Shown: positions 1-8,426 of the stretch, in pieces
Layout: the number at the start of each line of letters is the position of its first letter
How positions within the stretch are numbered: the first letter of the stretch is position 1
Source: Photobacterium sanctipauli
Lineage (GTDB): Bacteria; Pseudomonadota; Gammaproteobacteria; Enterobacterales; Vibrionaceae
Length of the DNA: 64,000 bases
Assembly: GCF_003026495.1 (NCBI RefSeq)
Contig: NZ_PYMA01000005.1
Coordinates: 186,001 to 250,000 of the forward strand
Direction of reading: 5' to 3'
Translations under genes and position numbers: made by a program
The notes under the pieces: model-generated
What the model was told of the DNA's origin: nothing
What the model saw: only the letters and a program-made list of their open reading frames with translations
The model's database searches: none

Positions 1-1244
1 TCCTCGTCCATAAAGCCGATATCACCGGTATGTAGCCAGCCATCTTCGTCGAACATGGCCTTGGTTGCTTCTTCGTTTTTGTAGTAGCCAGAGAAAAGAC
101 CTAAACCGCGAACCAAAATTTCTTCATCGGCAGCGATCTTCACTTCAACACCTGGGCCAGCGTTACCAACCGTACCAATCTTATCGCTACGGAATGGGTG
201 GTTGAGCGTGCTGTAGGCAAAGGATTCTGTCATACCCCATGCTTCAGTAATATTCAGGCCAATGCTTTCATACCAGCGAAGCAGTGCAGGTGAAACCGGT
301 GCCGAACCACAGCCTAGAACGCGAGCTTTGTTCAGGCCAAGTCCATCCGCCAGCTTGCGCTTAATCACACCAGAGATAAACGGGATTTTCAGCAAGATAT
401 TCAGTTTGCCCTGAGGCAGTTTTTCAAGAATACGTTGCTGGAATAGCGTCCAGAGCCTTGGTACTGAGATAAACAGGGTTGGGCGGTGCATTTTGACATC
501 TTCGATAAAGGTATCCAAAGATTCAGGGAATGCGACCTGAATACCCGCCATGACTGATGAACCGTAGATGTAAACACGCTCGGTAATGTGGGCCAGCGGT
601 AGGTACGAGAACAGGCGCTCGCCATCACGCATACCAATGTGGTCGATAAGCTGCTGCGATGACCAAGAGAAAGCACCGTAGGTCAACATGGCACCTTTTG
701 GTAAACCTGATGTACCAGAGGTGTACACAATAGACATTAAGTCATCTTGTTTATGGCTTGGGCGCTCTTCAGAAGGGGCGTGTTCTGAAATTAAGGATTC
801 AAACTGATATTGACACGTTGATGGTGCCGTTGGGTAGTTGAAAGCAATAGTTGGTAGCGATGGGTATTTTTCCATTACCGAGGTAACGGCTTTATCATCG
901 TCGAGTTTACCAATTAATAAGACTTTCGATTCACTATGGGTTAGGCAGTGCTCAACTGTTTCAGCCCCTGCAGTTGGGAAGATAGGTACACTGATGTAAC
1001 TACCCAGCATTAGTGCGAGGTCGGTGATAAACCATTCGGCGCAGTTCTTTGACATCAGCGCTACACGATCACCGGGTTTAATGCCCATTTCTCTTAAAGC
1101 AGTTACTAGCCTTAAGGCTTTGTCGGCAACCTCTGCATAGGTGTAATCAACAAACTGGCGGTTAATGATTTGGCGAAGATACACTTCATCAGCGCGTTCT
1201 TCTGCCCATTTCAGAATCATTTCTGTTGGCAGTGGTTGGGTCAT
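1..1244 (-). CDS. Long-chain acyl-CoA synthetase (AMP-binding), 3' end cut by window edge
   Basis: This is an ANL-superfamily AMP-forming acyl-CoA ligase that activates a fatty acid with ATP and loads it on CoA. The visible N-terminal part contains the P-loop YTSGTSGLPKG, the adenylate motif EAWGMTES, and near the window edge WLHTGDIGF, so only the C-terminal lid domain is missing. I chose the ATG at 1244 (protein begins MTQPLPTEM) because AAAGGAAG lies just upstream. An in-frame ATG at 1286 also has a good site (GGAAGGA), giving 14 extra residues. The gene is divergent from a TetR-type regulator across an AT-rich spacer, a typical arrangement for fatty-acid-responsive control. Family assignment is firm; the chain-length preference cannot be read. 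Confidence 0.9.
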   Translation of the reverse strand, partial: MTQPLPTEMILKWAEERADEVYLRQIINRQFVDYTYAEVADKALRLVTALREMGIKPGDRVALMSKNCAEWFITDLALMLGSYISVPIFPTAGAETVEHCLTHSESKVLLIGKLDDDKAVTSVMEKYPSLPTIAFNYPTAPSTCQYQFESLISEHAPSEERPSHKQDDLMSIVYTSGTSGLPKGAMLTYGAFSWSSQQLIDHIGMRDGERLFSYLPLAHITERVYIYGSSVMAGIQVAFPESLDTFIEDVKMHRPTLFISVPRLWTLFQQRILEKLPQGKLNILLKIPFISGVIKRKLADGLGLNKARVLGCGSAPVSPALLRWYESIGLNITEAWGMTESFAYSTLNHPFRSDKIGTVGNAGPGVEVKIAADEEILVRGLGLFSGYYKNEEATKAMFDEDGWLHTGDIGFMDE

Positions 1245-1666
1245 TTGTGCTTCCTTTAGGCGTTCCGATTGCAGAGGTAGAGTCATACTTCGATCCTTCC
1301 GTGTTATTGTTTTGTTAAAATAATGCTATTTGCACTGGTCCGTCAAGTAGCAATTTGCCATGTAACTGCATTAAAATGCGAGAAAAGTAAGCCTAAAATT
1401 CAAGTTTGCTTAAATGTTATAAATTAAAAATAGAACAAATTTAGCACTGGAGTGCATTTTTTTGTTATAGAGTATGCCTGTTCATAAATTTTTGTTTCTA
1501 TTATAATTATGAAAATTTGAACCTAGTTACAGAGAATTTTTTTTGGTTTGTCGTATCGCTAACAAAAGGGTTTGTAACTTTTGATTAACGAATACAGCAC
1601 TGGTATGGCAATCAAAACGATGTTCTGTAATACTGACAGCAAAGACGAATATAGAGTCAAGCCAAT
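1245..1666. promoter_or_regulatory. Divergent intergenic region, acyl-CoA synthetase / TetR
   Basis: About 420 bases without a gene separate the acyl-CoA synthetase start from the TetR-like gene. The stretch is strongly AT-rich between roughly 1310 and 1600 and must hold the two outward promoters. I see no unambiguous operator palindrome, RNA gene or terminator in it. That the neighbouring TetR protein binds here is inferred from layout only. Confidence 0.4.
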
Positions 1667-2128
1667 ATGCCGAAGCGTAGTAAAGAAGATACTGAAATCA
1701 CGATCCAGACCATTATGGATGCCGTTGTCGACCAAATTCTGACTTTGGGTTATGACAAAATGTCATACACAACGTTAAGCAAGCAGACCGGGATTTCTAG
1801 AACGGGTATCAGCCATCATTTCCCTAAAAAACAAGACTTCGCTAATGCGCTTGATGGTCGTATTTTCCGTTTGTTCGTTGAAAAGTTAGATATGGAAAAC
1901 GGTATCGAAGGGTTTTCTGCAAGCTGGATTGCGGCGTTGGAAGATGAAAAGTTCCGTGCAACGTTGCGCTTGCTTTTCCACCATATTGCGGCGGCTGACG
2001 TTACCAATGAATTCTCTAAGCGCGGCATCGAGCGTTTATACGGCCTGTGCAAAGAGCGCTTCGGTGAAGAGAGTGAAAAAGAGCTTGAATGGCTACTGGG
2101 TAAGTCTTTAATTAGCCTAGTGAGATAA
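1667..2128 (+). CDS. TetR/AcrR-family transcriptional regulator
   Basis: This 153-residue protein has an N-terminal helix-turn-helix of the TetR type: residues about 10-57, including the stretch MSYTTLSKQTGISRTGISHHF and the FPKKQDF turn that normally follows the recognition helix. The remaining ~95 residues would be the ligand-binding and dimerisation domain, shorter than the ~140 residues usual for the family, so the protein is on the small side. It is divergent from an acyl-CoA synthetase and may control it in response to fatty acid or acyl-CoA; that is inference from position. The ATG at 1667 gives the expected N-terminus. Confidence 0.8.
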   Translation: MPKRSKEDTEITIQTIMDAVVDQILTLGYDKMSYTTLSKQTGISRTGISHHFPKKQDFANALDGRIFRLFVEKLDMENGIEGFSASWIAALEDEKFRATLRLLFHHIAAADVTNEFSKRGIERLYGLCKERFGEESEKELEWLLGKSLISLVR

Positions 2129-2195
2129 GTCAAGTTCTGAAGCAGTCATTCTTGCGCCAGACAGGTTACTGAAAAAATTTGTTTGAAGTCGATAG

Positions 2196-2224
2196 AAAAA
2201 GCAGCGAATTATCGCTGCTTTTTT
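2196..2224 (+). terminator. Rho-independent terminator
   Basis: A stem of GCAGCGA paired with TCGCTGC and a four-base loop is preceded by five A and followed by six T. It lies 68 bases after the TetR-like gene and ends its transcript. Confidence 0.8.
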
Positions 2225-2316
2225 AATGGCTCGCACTTCATGACTGCTCGCTTGTCTATGCATGTAAAAAAATATGTATATAATTCAGATTGGTTAACAA
2301 TGATAACGAGAAAAAC

Positions 2317-2505
2317 ATGCTCAAATATATCATCATTGCTCTGGTGGGCTTCGGAATCTACATTGGTGTGACGTATAAAGATCAGATTGAAGATCTGACT
2401 AACTCTCGCTCGTTGGAAGATGTGCAAGACGTTTATGAAGACATCAGCGATAAAGCATCTGATACAGTCGGTGAACTGAGCGATAAGCTTGAAGAGCTGA
2501 AATAA
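2317..2505 (+). CDS. Small single-pass membrane protein, function unknown
   Basis: The 62-residue product begins MLKYIIIALVGFGIYIGVTY, one hydrophobic segment of about 19 residues, followed by an acidic helical tail rich in D and E (DVQDVYEDISDKASDTVGEL). The ATG at 2317 is preferred because the hydrophobic segment follows it directly; a TTG at 2290 in the same frame would add nine polar residues and has no clear ribosome site. The ribosome site for the ATG is also weak (GAGAAAAAC). The gene is preceded by a terminator and converges on the LysR gene with only 13 bases between them. I do not recognise the family. Confidence 0.6.
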   Translation: MLKYIIIALVGFGIYIGVTYKDQIEDLTNSRSLEDVQDVYEDISDKASDTVGELSDKLEELK

Positions 2506-2518
2506 TCAGAGAGGTTGG

Positions 2519-3409
2519 CTAAGCGCCTTGGGCTAGCTTTTCGACCAAAAAATCGATCCACACCCGTGATTTTCGACTTAAGCCTCGGTGACTGGGGTAG
2601 AGCACATAGTAATAAATTTCTGGGCTGTGCCAATCAACAAGTACTGGTTGTAACAGCCCTTCAGCAACAGCACTCTCAGCAAGATACTCAGGGAGATGAC
2701 CAATTCCAGCACCGCTTTCGATGACCGTACGTAGCGTACTGAAATCATTAACACTCATTTGCGGCTCTATCGATACCATATGCTGCTCATTCCCTTCTTT
2801 TTCCAACAGGCATTGATAACTTCGGCTGACATCAGACATAGCAAGAACTTTATGGCCCAGCAGGTCGTCTGGATGCTTAGGCTCACCGTACATTGACAGA
2901 TAACCTGGCGCAGCATAAAGGCGGGCATAGGCACTAAAAATACGTTTGCTAACCAGTGACGAGTCATCTAAATCTCCCACTCGTATGACTAAGTCAAAAC
3001 CCTCGCTGATCAGATCCACGCGGCGGTTATTCAAGTCTAACTCAACAGTAATATCCGGGTAAGTTTGCAGAAACTCACCCATATGGGGGGCAACCAGATA
3101 CTGGCCTATCGCAACCGAAGTACTAATGTGTAGGTGCCCTCGCGGATTATCACTCAACTGTTGGAGTGACTCCAATGCGCCATCGGCTTCTTCTAAAACC
3201 CTCAAGCAATGCTGCAAAAATAGCTGCCCAGCCTCGGTCACATTGACTGCACGAGTACTGCGCTCTAATAAACCAACACCAAGACGCTGTTCCAGGGCAG
3301 CCATACGCCGACTAACTTTGGATTTTGGCATATTCAATACCCGTGCGGCAGGGGATATGCCTTGCAACTCTGCCACCTTGGCAAAGATCTTCATATCATT
3401 TAAATCCAC
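2519..3409 (-). CDS. LysR-family transcriptional regulator
   Basis: This 296-residue protein has a classical LysR winged helix-turn-helix at residues about 3-60 (SPAARVLNMPKSKVSRRMAALEQRLG, broken here by description only) followed by the two-lobed effector domain from about residue 90. It starts with GTG at 3409, with GGAG seven bases upstream. The overall look is of the DsdC/AaeR-like branch that regulates small oxidoreductase or efflux genes. It is divergent from a VOC-family gene and an exported isochorismatase-like hydrolase, which are its likely targets by position. The effector is unknown. Confidence 0.88.
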   Translation of the reverse strand: MDLNDMKIFAKVAELQGISPAARVLNMPKSKVSRRMAALEQRLGVGLLERSTRAVNVTEAGQLFLQHCLRVLEEADGALESLQQLSDNPRGHLHISTSVAIGQYLVAPHMGEFLQTYPDITVELDLNNRRVDLISEGFDLVIRVGDLDDSSLVSKRIFSAYARLYAAPGYLSMYGEPKHPDDLLGHKVLAMSDVSRSYQCLLEKEGNEQHMVSIEPQMSVNDFSTLRTVIESGAGIGHLPEYLAESAVAEGLLQPVLVDWHSPEIYYYVLYPSHRGLSRKSRVWIDFLVEKLAQGA

Positions 3410-3536
3410 GCTCTCACTCCAATTGACTTAGCCTGTCGTTCTATTTATAGAACAGTTTATTGCTATTTATGGGTCTAGTTAAACATTTTGCAACGATTAA
3501 ACTGAATATAAGAAAAATAAATACAGGGAGATAACC
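3410..3536. promoter_or_regulatory. Divergent promoter region, LysR / VOC gene
   Basis: This 127-base spacer lies between the GTG of the LysR gene and the ATG of the VOC gene. It contains AT-rich stretches compatible with back-to-back promoters. LysR proteins normally bind such a spacer, but I could not settle on one T-N11-A box by eye. Confidence 0.4.
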
Positions 3537-3950
3537 ATGAAAGCCATAACCCGCGTTAATCATATCGGTATTCGCGTCTGCGACTTTGAAACAGCAAGAG
3601 ATTTCTATAGCAAGTTAGGGTTTGAGTACATCGCTGGACCAACAGGGCCAGAGCCTGTAGCCATTGTTATGCATCCATGCGGAATTAATATCAACTTGAT
3701 CCTAAATGCTAACCAACCGGAAAGTAGTAATATTTTGATGGATGTAAAGACCAAATATACCGGTTACACCCATGTCGCACTGGAAGTTGACGATGCCGAA
3801 GCAGTAATCAAAGAGTTACAAGCAATGGATATTGCCTTAAGTGGTGAGATGAAGCACCCCACAGGACACTCAATTTTCATCCGAGATCCAGACCTTAATG
3901 TCATTGAGTTTTGCGAATACATCGGCTTGTCATCACTTAAAGCGCTATAG
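3537..3950 (+). CDS. VOC-superfamily (glyoxalase/dioxygenase-fold) protein
   Basis: The 137-residue product has the vicinal oxygen chelate fold signature: VNHIGIRVCDFETARDFYSK at the N-terminus with the first metal-ligand His, and a C-terminal second half ending HSIFIRDPDLNVIEFCEY, with the ligand-type Glu in VIEF. This is the size of lactoylglutathione lyase and related single-module metal enzymes, but the substrate cannot be read. GGGAG precedes the ATG at 3537. The stop is only 10 bases from the start of the next gene, an exported hydrolase, so the two form an operon divergent from a LysR regulator. Confidence 0.85.
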   Translation: MKAITRVNHIGIRVCDFETARDFYSKLGFEYIAGPTGPEPVAIVMHPCGININLILNANQPESSNILMDVKTKYTGYTHVALEVDDAEAVIKELQAMDIALSGEMKHPTGHSIFIRDPDLNVIEFCEYIGLSSLKAL

Positions 3951-3960
3951 GGAGAAGATC

Positions 3961-4692
3961 ATGAAAAATATACTATTAAGCATAACGCTACTATTGATGC
4001 CAATGCTGAGTTTGGCGGGTATAAAAACGATTAATGGTGTCGGCCAATATCCCGAAGGCTATTCGGGTACTGCGCCACGGGGAGCAGATGAAGATCCCTT
4101 TTTATCGCCACAAAACTCAGCGCTTATTCTCATTGATTACCAGCCGCATATTTTGATGGGAGTAAAAAGCATTGCCCATGAAGATTTAATGAATAACACC
4201 ATAGCGCTAGTCAAATCGGCAGTACATTTCAATCTACCGATTATCTTTTCTCATGTTGGTGTTGGCTTAAATGGCTCTAAACCTTTTCTTGAGGAGTTGC
4301 GCAAGCTAGCACCCAACGCGGTGATAATTGATCGTACCAATGTTAATGCTTGGGAGGAGCCTGAGTTTGTGGCCGCCGTTAAAGCAACGGGACGGAAAAA
4401 GTTGATCATGGCCGGGTTGTGGACAGATGTTTGCCTTGCCTATCCCGCGATAGAAGCGGTTCAAAACGGTTTTGATGTGCATGTACCGGAAGACACAGTG
4501 GGTAGTATTAATCAATTGGCTCATAATAATGGTATGAAGCGAATGATTCAGGCCGGAGTGAAACCTCTTACCTGGAATGTTGTACTCGCTGAGCTACAAC
4601 GAGATCATGCACGTAAAGAAACCGAGCATGAAGTGTCACGTATCTTTCTTGAGCACCTTTTTAAAATGGATCCGGATAAGGGCTGGCAATAA
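3961..4692 (+). CDS. Exported isochorismatase-like cysteine hydrolase (YcaC-related)
   Basis: The 243-residue protein has a signal peptide (MKNILLSITLLLMPMLSLAG) followed by the isochorismatase-like fold. Catalytic-type residues are visible: Asp in ALILIDYQP, the central motif KLIMAGLWTDVCLAYPA with the nucleophile Cys in TDVCL, and the downstream GFDVHVPEDTVGS strand. This resembles YcaC-type hydrolases, whose physiological substrates are poorly known. The ATG at 3961 is chosen because GGGAG lies nearby and the signal peptide begins there; longer in-frame starts overlap the VOC gene. Most family members are cytoplasmic, so the leader is notable. Confidence 0.82.
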   Translation: MKNILLSITLLLMPMLSLAGIKTINGVGQYPEGYSGTAPRGADEDPFLSPQNSALILIDYQPHILMGVKSIAHEDLMNNTIALVKSAVHFNLPIIFSHVGVGLNGSKPFLEELRKLAPNAVIIDRTNVNAWEEPEFVAAVKATGRKKLIMAGLWTDVCLAYPAIEAVQNGFDVHVPEDTVGSINQLAHNNGMKRMIQAGVKPLTWNVVLAELQRDHARKETEHEVSRIFLEHLFKMDPDKGWQ

Positions 4693-4704
4693 GCCATCTT
4701 AATG

Positions 4705-4745
4705 AAACAACAGCTACCCCGGATAGCCGTGGTAGCTGTTGTTTT
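4705..4745. terminator. Bidirectional terminator
   Basis: A perfect 14-base stem (AAACAACAGCTACC paired with GGTAGCTGTTGTTT) around a 12-base loop follows the hydrolase gene. T-rich flanks on the plus side (GTTTTGATTT) make it a terminator for the plus strand, and it could also stop the convergent permease transcript. Confidence 0.75.
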
Positions 4746-4844
4746 GATTTATTGTTTATACCCAAGTTACTTGTTATATCAACTCAAGCGTTTGTCATTG
4801 GGTATTAGATGCTTGCTTGTTGTATTGCTGAGTAACAATGGCAA

Positions 4845-6176
4845 TTAATGGGCTGAGATAATGTAGAAGTAATAGATCATGGAAGCTGCAATCACATAAA
4901 CTGACCAGTGATCTTCTTTATATCGACCCGTTGCCAATTTCAGGAATGCGTACACTAGCATAGCCGCTGCGATACCATTACCTGCATTGAAGCTGAATAC
5001 ACTCATTACCACACAAACAAATGCAGGTAGGTACTCGGTAATATCGTCATAGTTGATCTTCTTCATTGAGCTCATCATCGCAATACCGATGTACATCAGT
5101 ACTGGTGCCGTTGCTTCGGTAGGGATCATGCCTGCCAGTGGCGCCAAGAATAATGTCAGGCAGAAACATGCGGCTGTAACAAGTGCAGTAAAGCCTGTGC
5201 GGCCACCTGATTCAACACCAGCAGAGCTTTCTACATAAGTTGTGAGTACCGGGCATGAAAATAGCGCGCCAACGGTCGTGGCTGTCGAATCAACATGGAA
5301 GTTCTTTTCAATACCCGGCAGGTTACCGTCTTTGTCTAAGTAGCCCGCTTGTGCGCCAATACCCAGCATTGCACCCAGAGTAGAGAAGAAGTCAGGAATG
5401 AAAAATGCCAGTAGGAACGGCAGGTATGCAGGGCTTAGTGCGCCTATCACATCCAGCTCGAAAATCATGCCATCCATGCTGCCTGGCATGCTAAAGAAGT
5501 TTTCTGGTACTGAAGTAATGCCTAGGGGAATACTCAAAATTGTCGTGATGATAACGGCGAGGATAATGCCACCTTGAATTTTGCGCGATGCAAAAAACAG
5601 CACCATGAAAAAGCCAACAACGGCGGTAATCACTTCGATTGAGGCGAGATCACCAAAGATCAATACATTCTTACGAGGATCAGCAACAACAATACCGGCT
5701 TGCTTGAAGCCCAATAGGGCGATGAACAGGCCAATACCCACGCCAACGGAAACTTTGACACTGTGAGGGATGATTCTCACTACAAAGTCACGGACACCAA
5801 GGAAGGAGACCATCATAAACAACACACCACTGATGAAGACGATACCGGCGGCAATACTCAGCGGTACGTCGTTACCCAGTAGGGTGAACGAGAAAATAGC
5901 AACACTACCAAGACCAGGGCCAAGAACAAACGGGCGATTAGTATAGAGTGCCATACCGATAGTGGTGATGACGGTCATCAGTACCGTGACAGTCAATGCA
6001 CTATCGAAAGGAAGGCCGCCTTTACTGAGCATGCCAGGGACGACCGCTACCATGTATGCCATTGTGGCGAAGGTGGTTAAGCCGGCAATAATTTCGGTGC
6101 GTAAGTTTGTATTATTTCCTTTAAAGTCAAACCATTTGGCCAAACTAAAGCCAGGTTTGCTTGCAACAGTTTCCAT
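4845..6176 (-). CDS. NCS2-family purine permease, AzgA type
   Basis: This 443-residue polytopic membrane protein belongs to the AzgA-like branch of NCS2, proton symporters for adenine, guanine or hypoxanthine. Diagnostic stretches are the N-terminal TEIIAGLTTFATMAYM, the middle FIPDFFSTLGAMLGIGAQAG, and TYVESSAGVESGGRTGFTAL near the substrate site. About 12-14 hydrophobic segments fill the length, which matches the family. GAGGA precedes the ATG at 6176. It lies 65 bases downstream of a deaminase of the adenosine deaminase family on the same strand, so uptake and deamination of a purine are probably coupled. The exact base transported is not readable. Confidence 0.9.
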   Translation of the reverse strand: METVASKPGFSLAKWFDFKGNNTNLRTEIIAGLTTFATMAYMVAVVPGMLSKGGLPFDSALTVTVLMTVITTIGMALYTNRPFVLGPGLGSVAIFSFTLLGNDVPLSIAAGIVFISGVLFMMVSFLGVRDFVVRIIPHSVKVSVGVGIGLFIALLGFKQAGIVVADPRKNVLIFGDLASIEVITAVVGFFMVLFFASRKIQGGIILAVIITTILSIPLGITSVPENFFSMPGSMDGMIFELDVIGALSPAYLPFLLAFFIPDFFSTLGAMLGIGAQAGYLDKDGNLPGIEKNFHVDSTATTVGALFSCPVLTTYVESSAGVESGGRTGFTALVTAACFCLTLFLAPLAGMIPTEATAPVLMYIGIAMMSSMKKINYDDITEYLPAFVCVVMSVFSFNAGNGIAAAMLVYAFLKLATGRYKEDHWSVYVIAASMIYYFYIISAH

Positions 6177-6241
6177 GGGGTTCCTCTACACGTCGTGTGT
6201 CTGTTATTTTTTATCCAAGCGATGTTGGTTCATTTATATTT

Positions 6242-7342
6242 TTATCGGCGATATTGAATAAGATGGTGCTCGGCGATGGATGGCTCGGCTTCCAGTAACG
6301 CTCTTAGGCGATCAAATTCAGCAGTCCATTCAATCAGCCATTGATGCTTAATCTCTTCTGGCATCCAACTCGCATTAATACTGTTAACCATCATCTGGCG
6401 TAAGCTACCTAAGTCAAAACCGAAATCTTCAACCATCACACGGTAGCAATTGGCGCTGGTGGTATTGTGGATATGCCAGTCATCAGTACATGGAATAATG
6501 TTTAATCCTGCTTTTGCCATGGCGCGAATAGGATGCTTTTTACACCATTCATTGTGTTCTGGCCATTGGGTGAAATAGTAGGTGTTCGATGGGATCACCG
6601 TAAATGGCACACCTTGGGTGGCATATTTTTGGGTAAGGGTTGGGTTGTCGAGAATGGTGTAGCCATGATCGATACGCTCAACATTGATCAACTCAAGCCC
6701 GCTTTCAACATTACGCCAGTGAAGGCCGAATTCAGAGCAATGTGCAGTGAGCTTCAAGCCATTTTGCTCAGCCAGTCGATAGGCTTTCCAAAAATGCTCA
6801 ACCGGTGCATTGTGCTCTTTATAGTCAATACCGATACCCAGCACATAAGGGTGTGGGTGAGCGATGAGTTGCTCGACCATCTCAACAGCGACTTCAGGTG
6901 TCTTTTCTCGATTGATAGACGGAATTAAGCGAACAACAAGTCCTAGTTCACGTTCAACGTGATCAATGGCTTCTGCCATAGCCTGGGTTGCAATAGGGTA
7001 GGGAATGTTAGTGTCGCTAGGGTTCCAGAAGGTTTCGATATATCGTACGCCACAGGCATGGGCATCTTCGGCAACTTCAACAAGGACGCGGAAGTAATCT
7101 TCAGGCTCTCGCATCAAGCCATAGAGAAAGGTCAGTGCCTCAATGCCCCCTTTCACAATACCCGTTTCATGTTGGTGGGCCCGGTAGTAACACTTGGCAT
7201 CCGTTTCAGAAAGCTCAACGCCATACTTGTTCGCAAGCGCAAGCATGGTCTCTAGTCTTACCCCACCCAACAGATGGTAGTGTATATCTGCTTTTGGGAA
7301 TTTATGATAAAACTGGTTAAGTGTAATTGAAGTAGCGCTCAC
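6242..7342 (-). CDS. Adenosine-deaminase-family amidohydrolase
   Basis: The 366-residue protein has the TIM-barrel metal sites of the adenosine/AMP deaminase family in order: KADIHYHLLGG (HxH), LKLTAHCSEFG (His and catalytic Glu), ERIDHGY, and IIPCTDDWHIHNTT with the metal-site Asp. Two positions differ from classical adenosine deaminase, where the motifs read HAGE and STDDP; here they are HCSE and CTDDW. Substrate may therefore be a different adenine derivative. The GTG at 7342 is the start, with AGAGGAG upstream. It precedes an AzgA-type permease and follows a LysR regulator, and a dyad resembling a LysR operator lies in its upstream spacer. Confidence 0.85.
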   Translation of the reverse strand: MSATSITLNQFYHKFPKADIHYHLLGGVRLETMLALANKYGVELSETDAKCYYRAHQHETGIVKGGIEALTFLYGLMREPEDYFRVLVEVAEDAHACGVRYIETFWNPSDTNIPYPIATQAMAEAIDHVERELGLVVRLIPSINREKTPEVAVEMVEQLIAHPHPYVLGIGIDYKEHNAPVEHFWKAYRLAEQNGLKLTAHCSEFGLHWRNVESGLELINVERIDHGYTILDNPTLTQKYATQGVPFTVIPSNTYYFTQWPEHNEWCKKHPIRAMAKAGLNIIPCTDDWHIHNTTSANCYRVMVEDFGFDLGSLRQMMVNSINASWMPEEIKHQWLIEWTAEFDRLRALLEAEPSIAEHHLIQYRR

Positions 7343-7441
7343 CTGATCTCCTCTGACGCAACGTTGTTGCGCAATCGTTTGCCTTGTGGGTGAGTATCTA
7401 CCTGTTACGAAGAAATGTTAAATGCAAATAATGGTATGCTG

Positions 7442-7476
7442 GTGCCGAATCGGCACTAAGGTTTTATTTTAGTGCC
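7442..7476. promoter_or_regulatory. Operator-like repeated dyad upstream of the deaminase
   Basis: Three copies of a GTGCC-type half site sit in this 35-base stretch. GTGCCG-AAT-CGGCAC is a near-perfect palindrome at 7442-7456, and GGCACTA-N11-TAGTGCC is a second dyad at 7452-7476 sharing one half site. Such spaced half sites fit the dimer-of-dimers binding of a LysR regulator such as the gene directly upstream. Regulator identity is inferred. Confidence 0.55.
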
Positions 7477-7500
7477 AATTTTAAATTGCTCGTGAGCCTA

Positions 7501-8418
7501 TTATTGTTGCCAAGGAAGGTGAATTTGCCAGCCCGATTGCACTTGCTTGCTCAGTGCTAGCCATAGTGCTTCAGCCTCCTTTCTCAACGGTGCCGAGTTA
7601 CGGTACAGGCGAACTTGATAGGGGAGGCGATAAACATCAGGCTCGATTGCAACCAGGGTTTTATCTTTAAGAGCTTGCTGTATTTGGGAATCTGGCAACC
7701 AAGCGATCCCTTTCCCCCTGATTGCCATTTCTTTGTGTAGCTGGCACATGGAGGTTTCGAACACGGGGTAAGTATTGAGTTGCGGTAAATCGGGCTGGTG
7801 TTGTTCGATTAACCGAGCGCTATAGGATTCGGCACTGTAGCGAATGATTGGGGTGCGCTCGCTATTCGGTTGAAACAGCGCTTGGCCATTGTTATCGCTA
7901 GCCGATACCAGCAAAAAGTGGCCATGGCCAATACACAGGCTTTGGAATGGCGGTTGCAATAGTGACAAGATTTCAAAGCCGAGGAAAAAGTCACAATTTC
8001 CTTCTGTTAGCGATTCAACCGCGAAATCCACTCGAAGTATGTCGATAGCGTAGGTGAGGTCGTGCTCTTTATCACTGTGCTCAATGAGATCGAGTAAGGT
8101 CGGAGACGATAGAGAATGCGGCGTCGCGATTCGAATCGGGTTGACCAGTGGTTGCTCTGTACCATTGATAAGCCTCAAGCCTTCTTCCATTTGGGTGATC
8201 ATATTACGCGCGATGTTCCTGAATTGCCTGCCGGCCGGTGTCAGGCTGATGGGTGTCGTCGAGCGGTCGATTAGGTTCTGTCCCACGGCTTTTTCAAGGG
8301 CACGTATATGCCGTCCAAAAGCTGGCTGGGTGATATGCCTTGCTTCTGCTGCGCGTGAAAAGTGCTGTACTTCGGCAAGCATGAGGAAATCTTCAAGCCA
8401 TTTGGTATCAATGTTCAT
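7501..8418 (-). CDS. LysR-family regulator, HypT/YjiE-like
   Basis: This 305-residue LysR protein has its DNA-binding domain at residues about 5-65 (WLEDFLMLAEVQHFSRAAEA ... ITQPAFGRHIRALE) and an effector domain ending with the GKGIAWLPDSQIQQAL segment. The sequence has the flavour of E. coli HypT (YjiE), a hypochlorite-responsive regulator, for example the opening IDTKWLEDF and the GIAWLP strand, but that does not fix its role here. The gene lies between another LysR gene (8 bases away, same strand) and the deaminase-permease pair 158 bases downstream, whose spacer carries a dyad. It is the likely regulator of that purine unit. Confidence 0.85.
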   Translation of the reverse strand: MNIDTKWLEDFLMLAEVQHFSRAAEARHITQPAFGRHIRALEKAVGQNLIDRSTTPISLTPAGRQFRNIARNMITQMEEGLRLINGTEQPLVNPIRIATPHSLSSPTLLDLIEHSDKEHDLTYAIDILRVDFAVESLTEGNCDFFLGFEILSLLQPPFQSLCIGHGHFLLVSASDNNGQALFQPNSERTPIIRYSAESYSARLIEQHQPDLPQLNTYPVFETSMCQLHKEMAIRGKGIAWLPDSQIQQALKDKTLVAIEPDVYRLPYQVRLYRNSAPLRKEAEALWLALSKQVQSGWQIHLPWQQ

Positions 8419-8426
8419 GGTTCAAC

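Noticed and set aside
401-676. 91-codon minus-strand frame inside the acyl-CoA synthetase
   Set aside because: It lies in an alternative frame of a clear coding gene, with no family resemblance and no ribosome site.
6533-6928. 131-codon frame antisense to the adenosine-deaminase-family gene
   Set aside because: A shadow frame; the sense strand has all metal-binding motifs.
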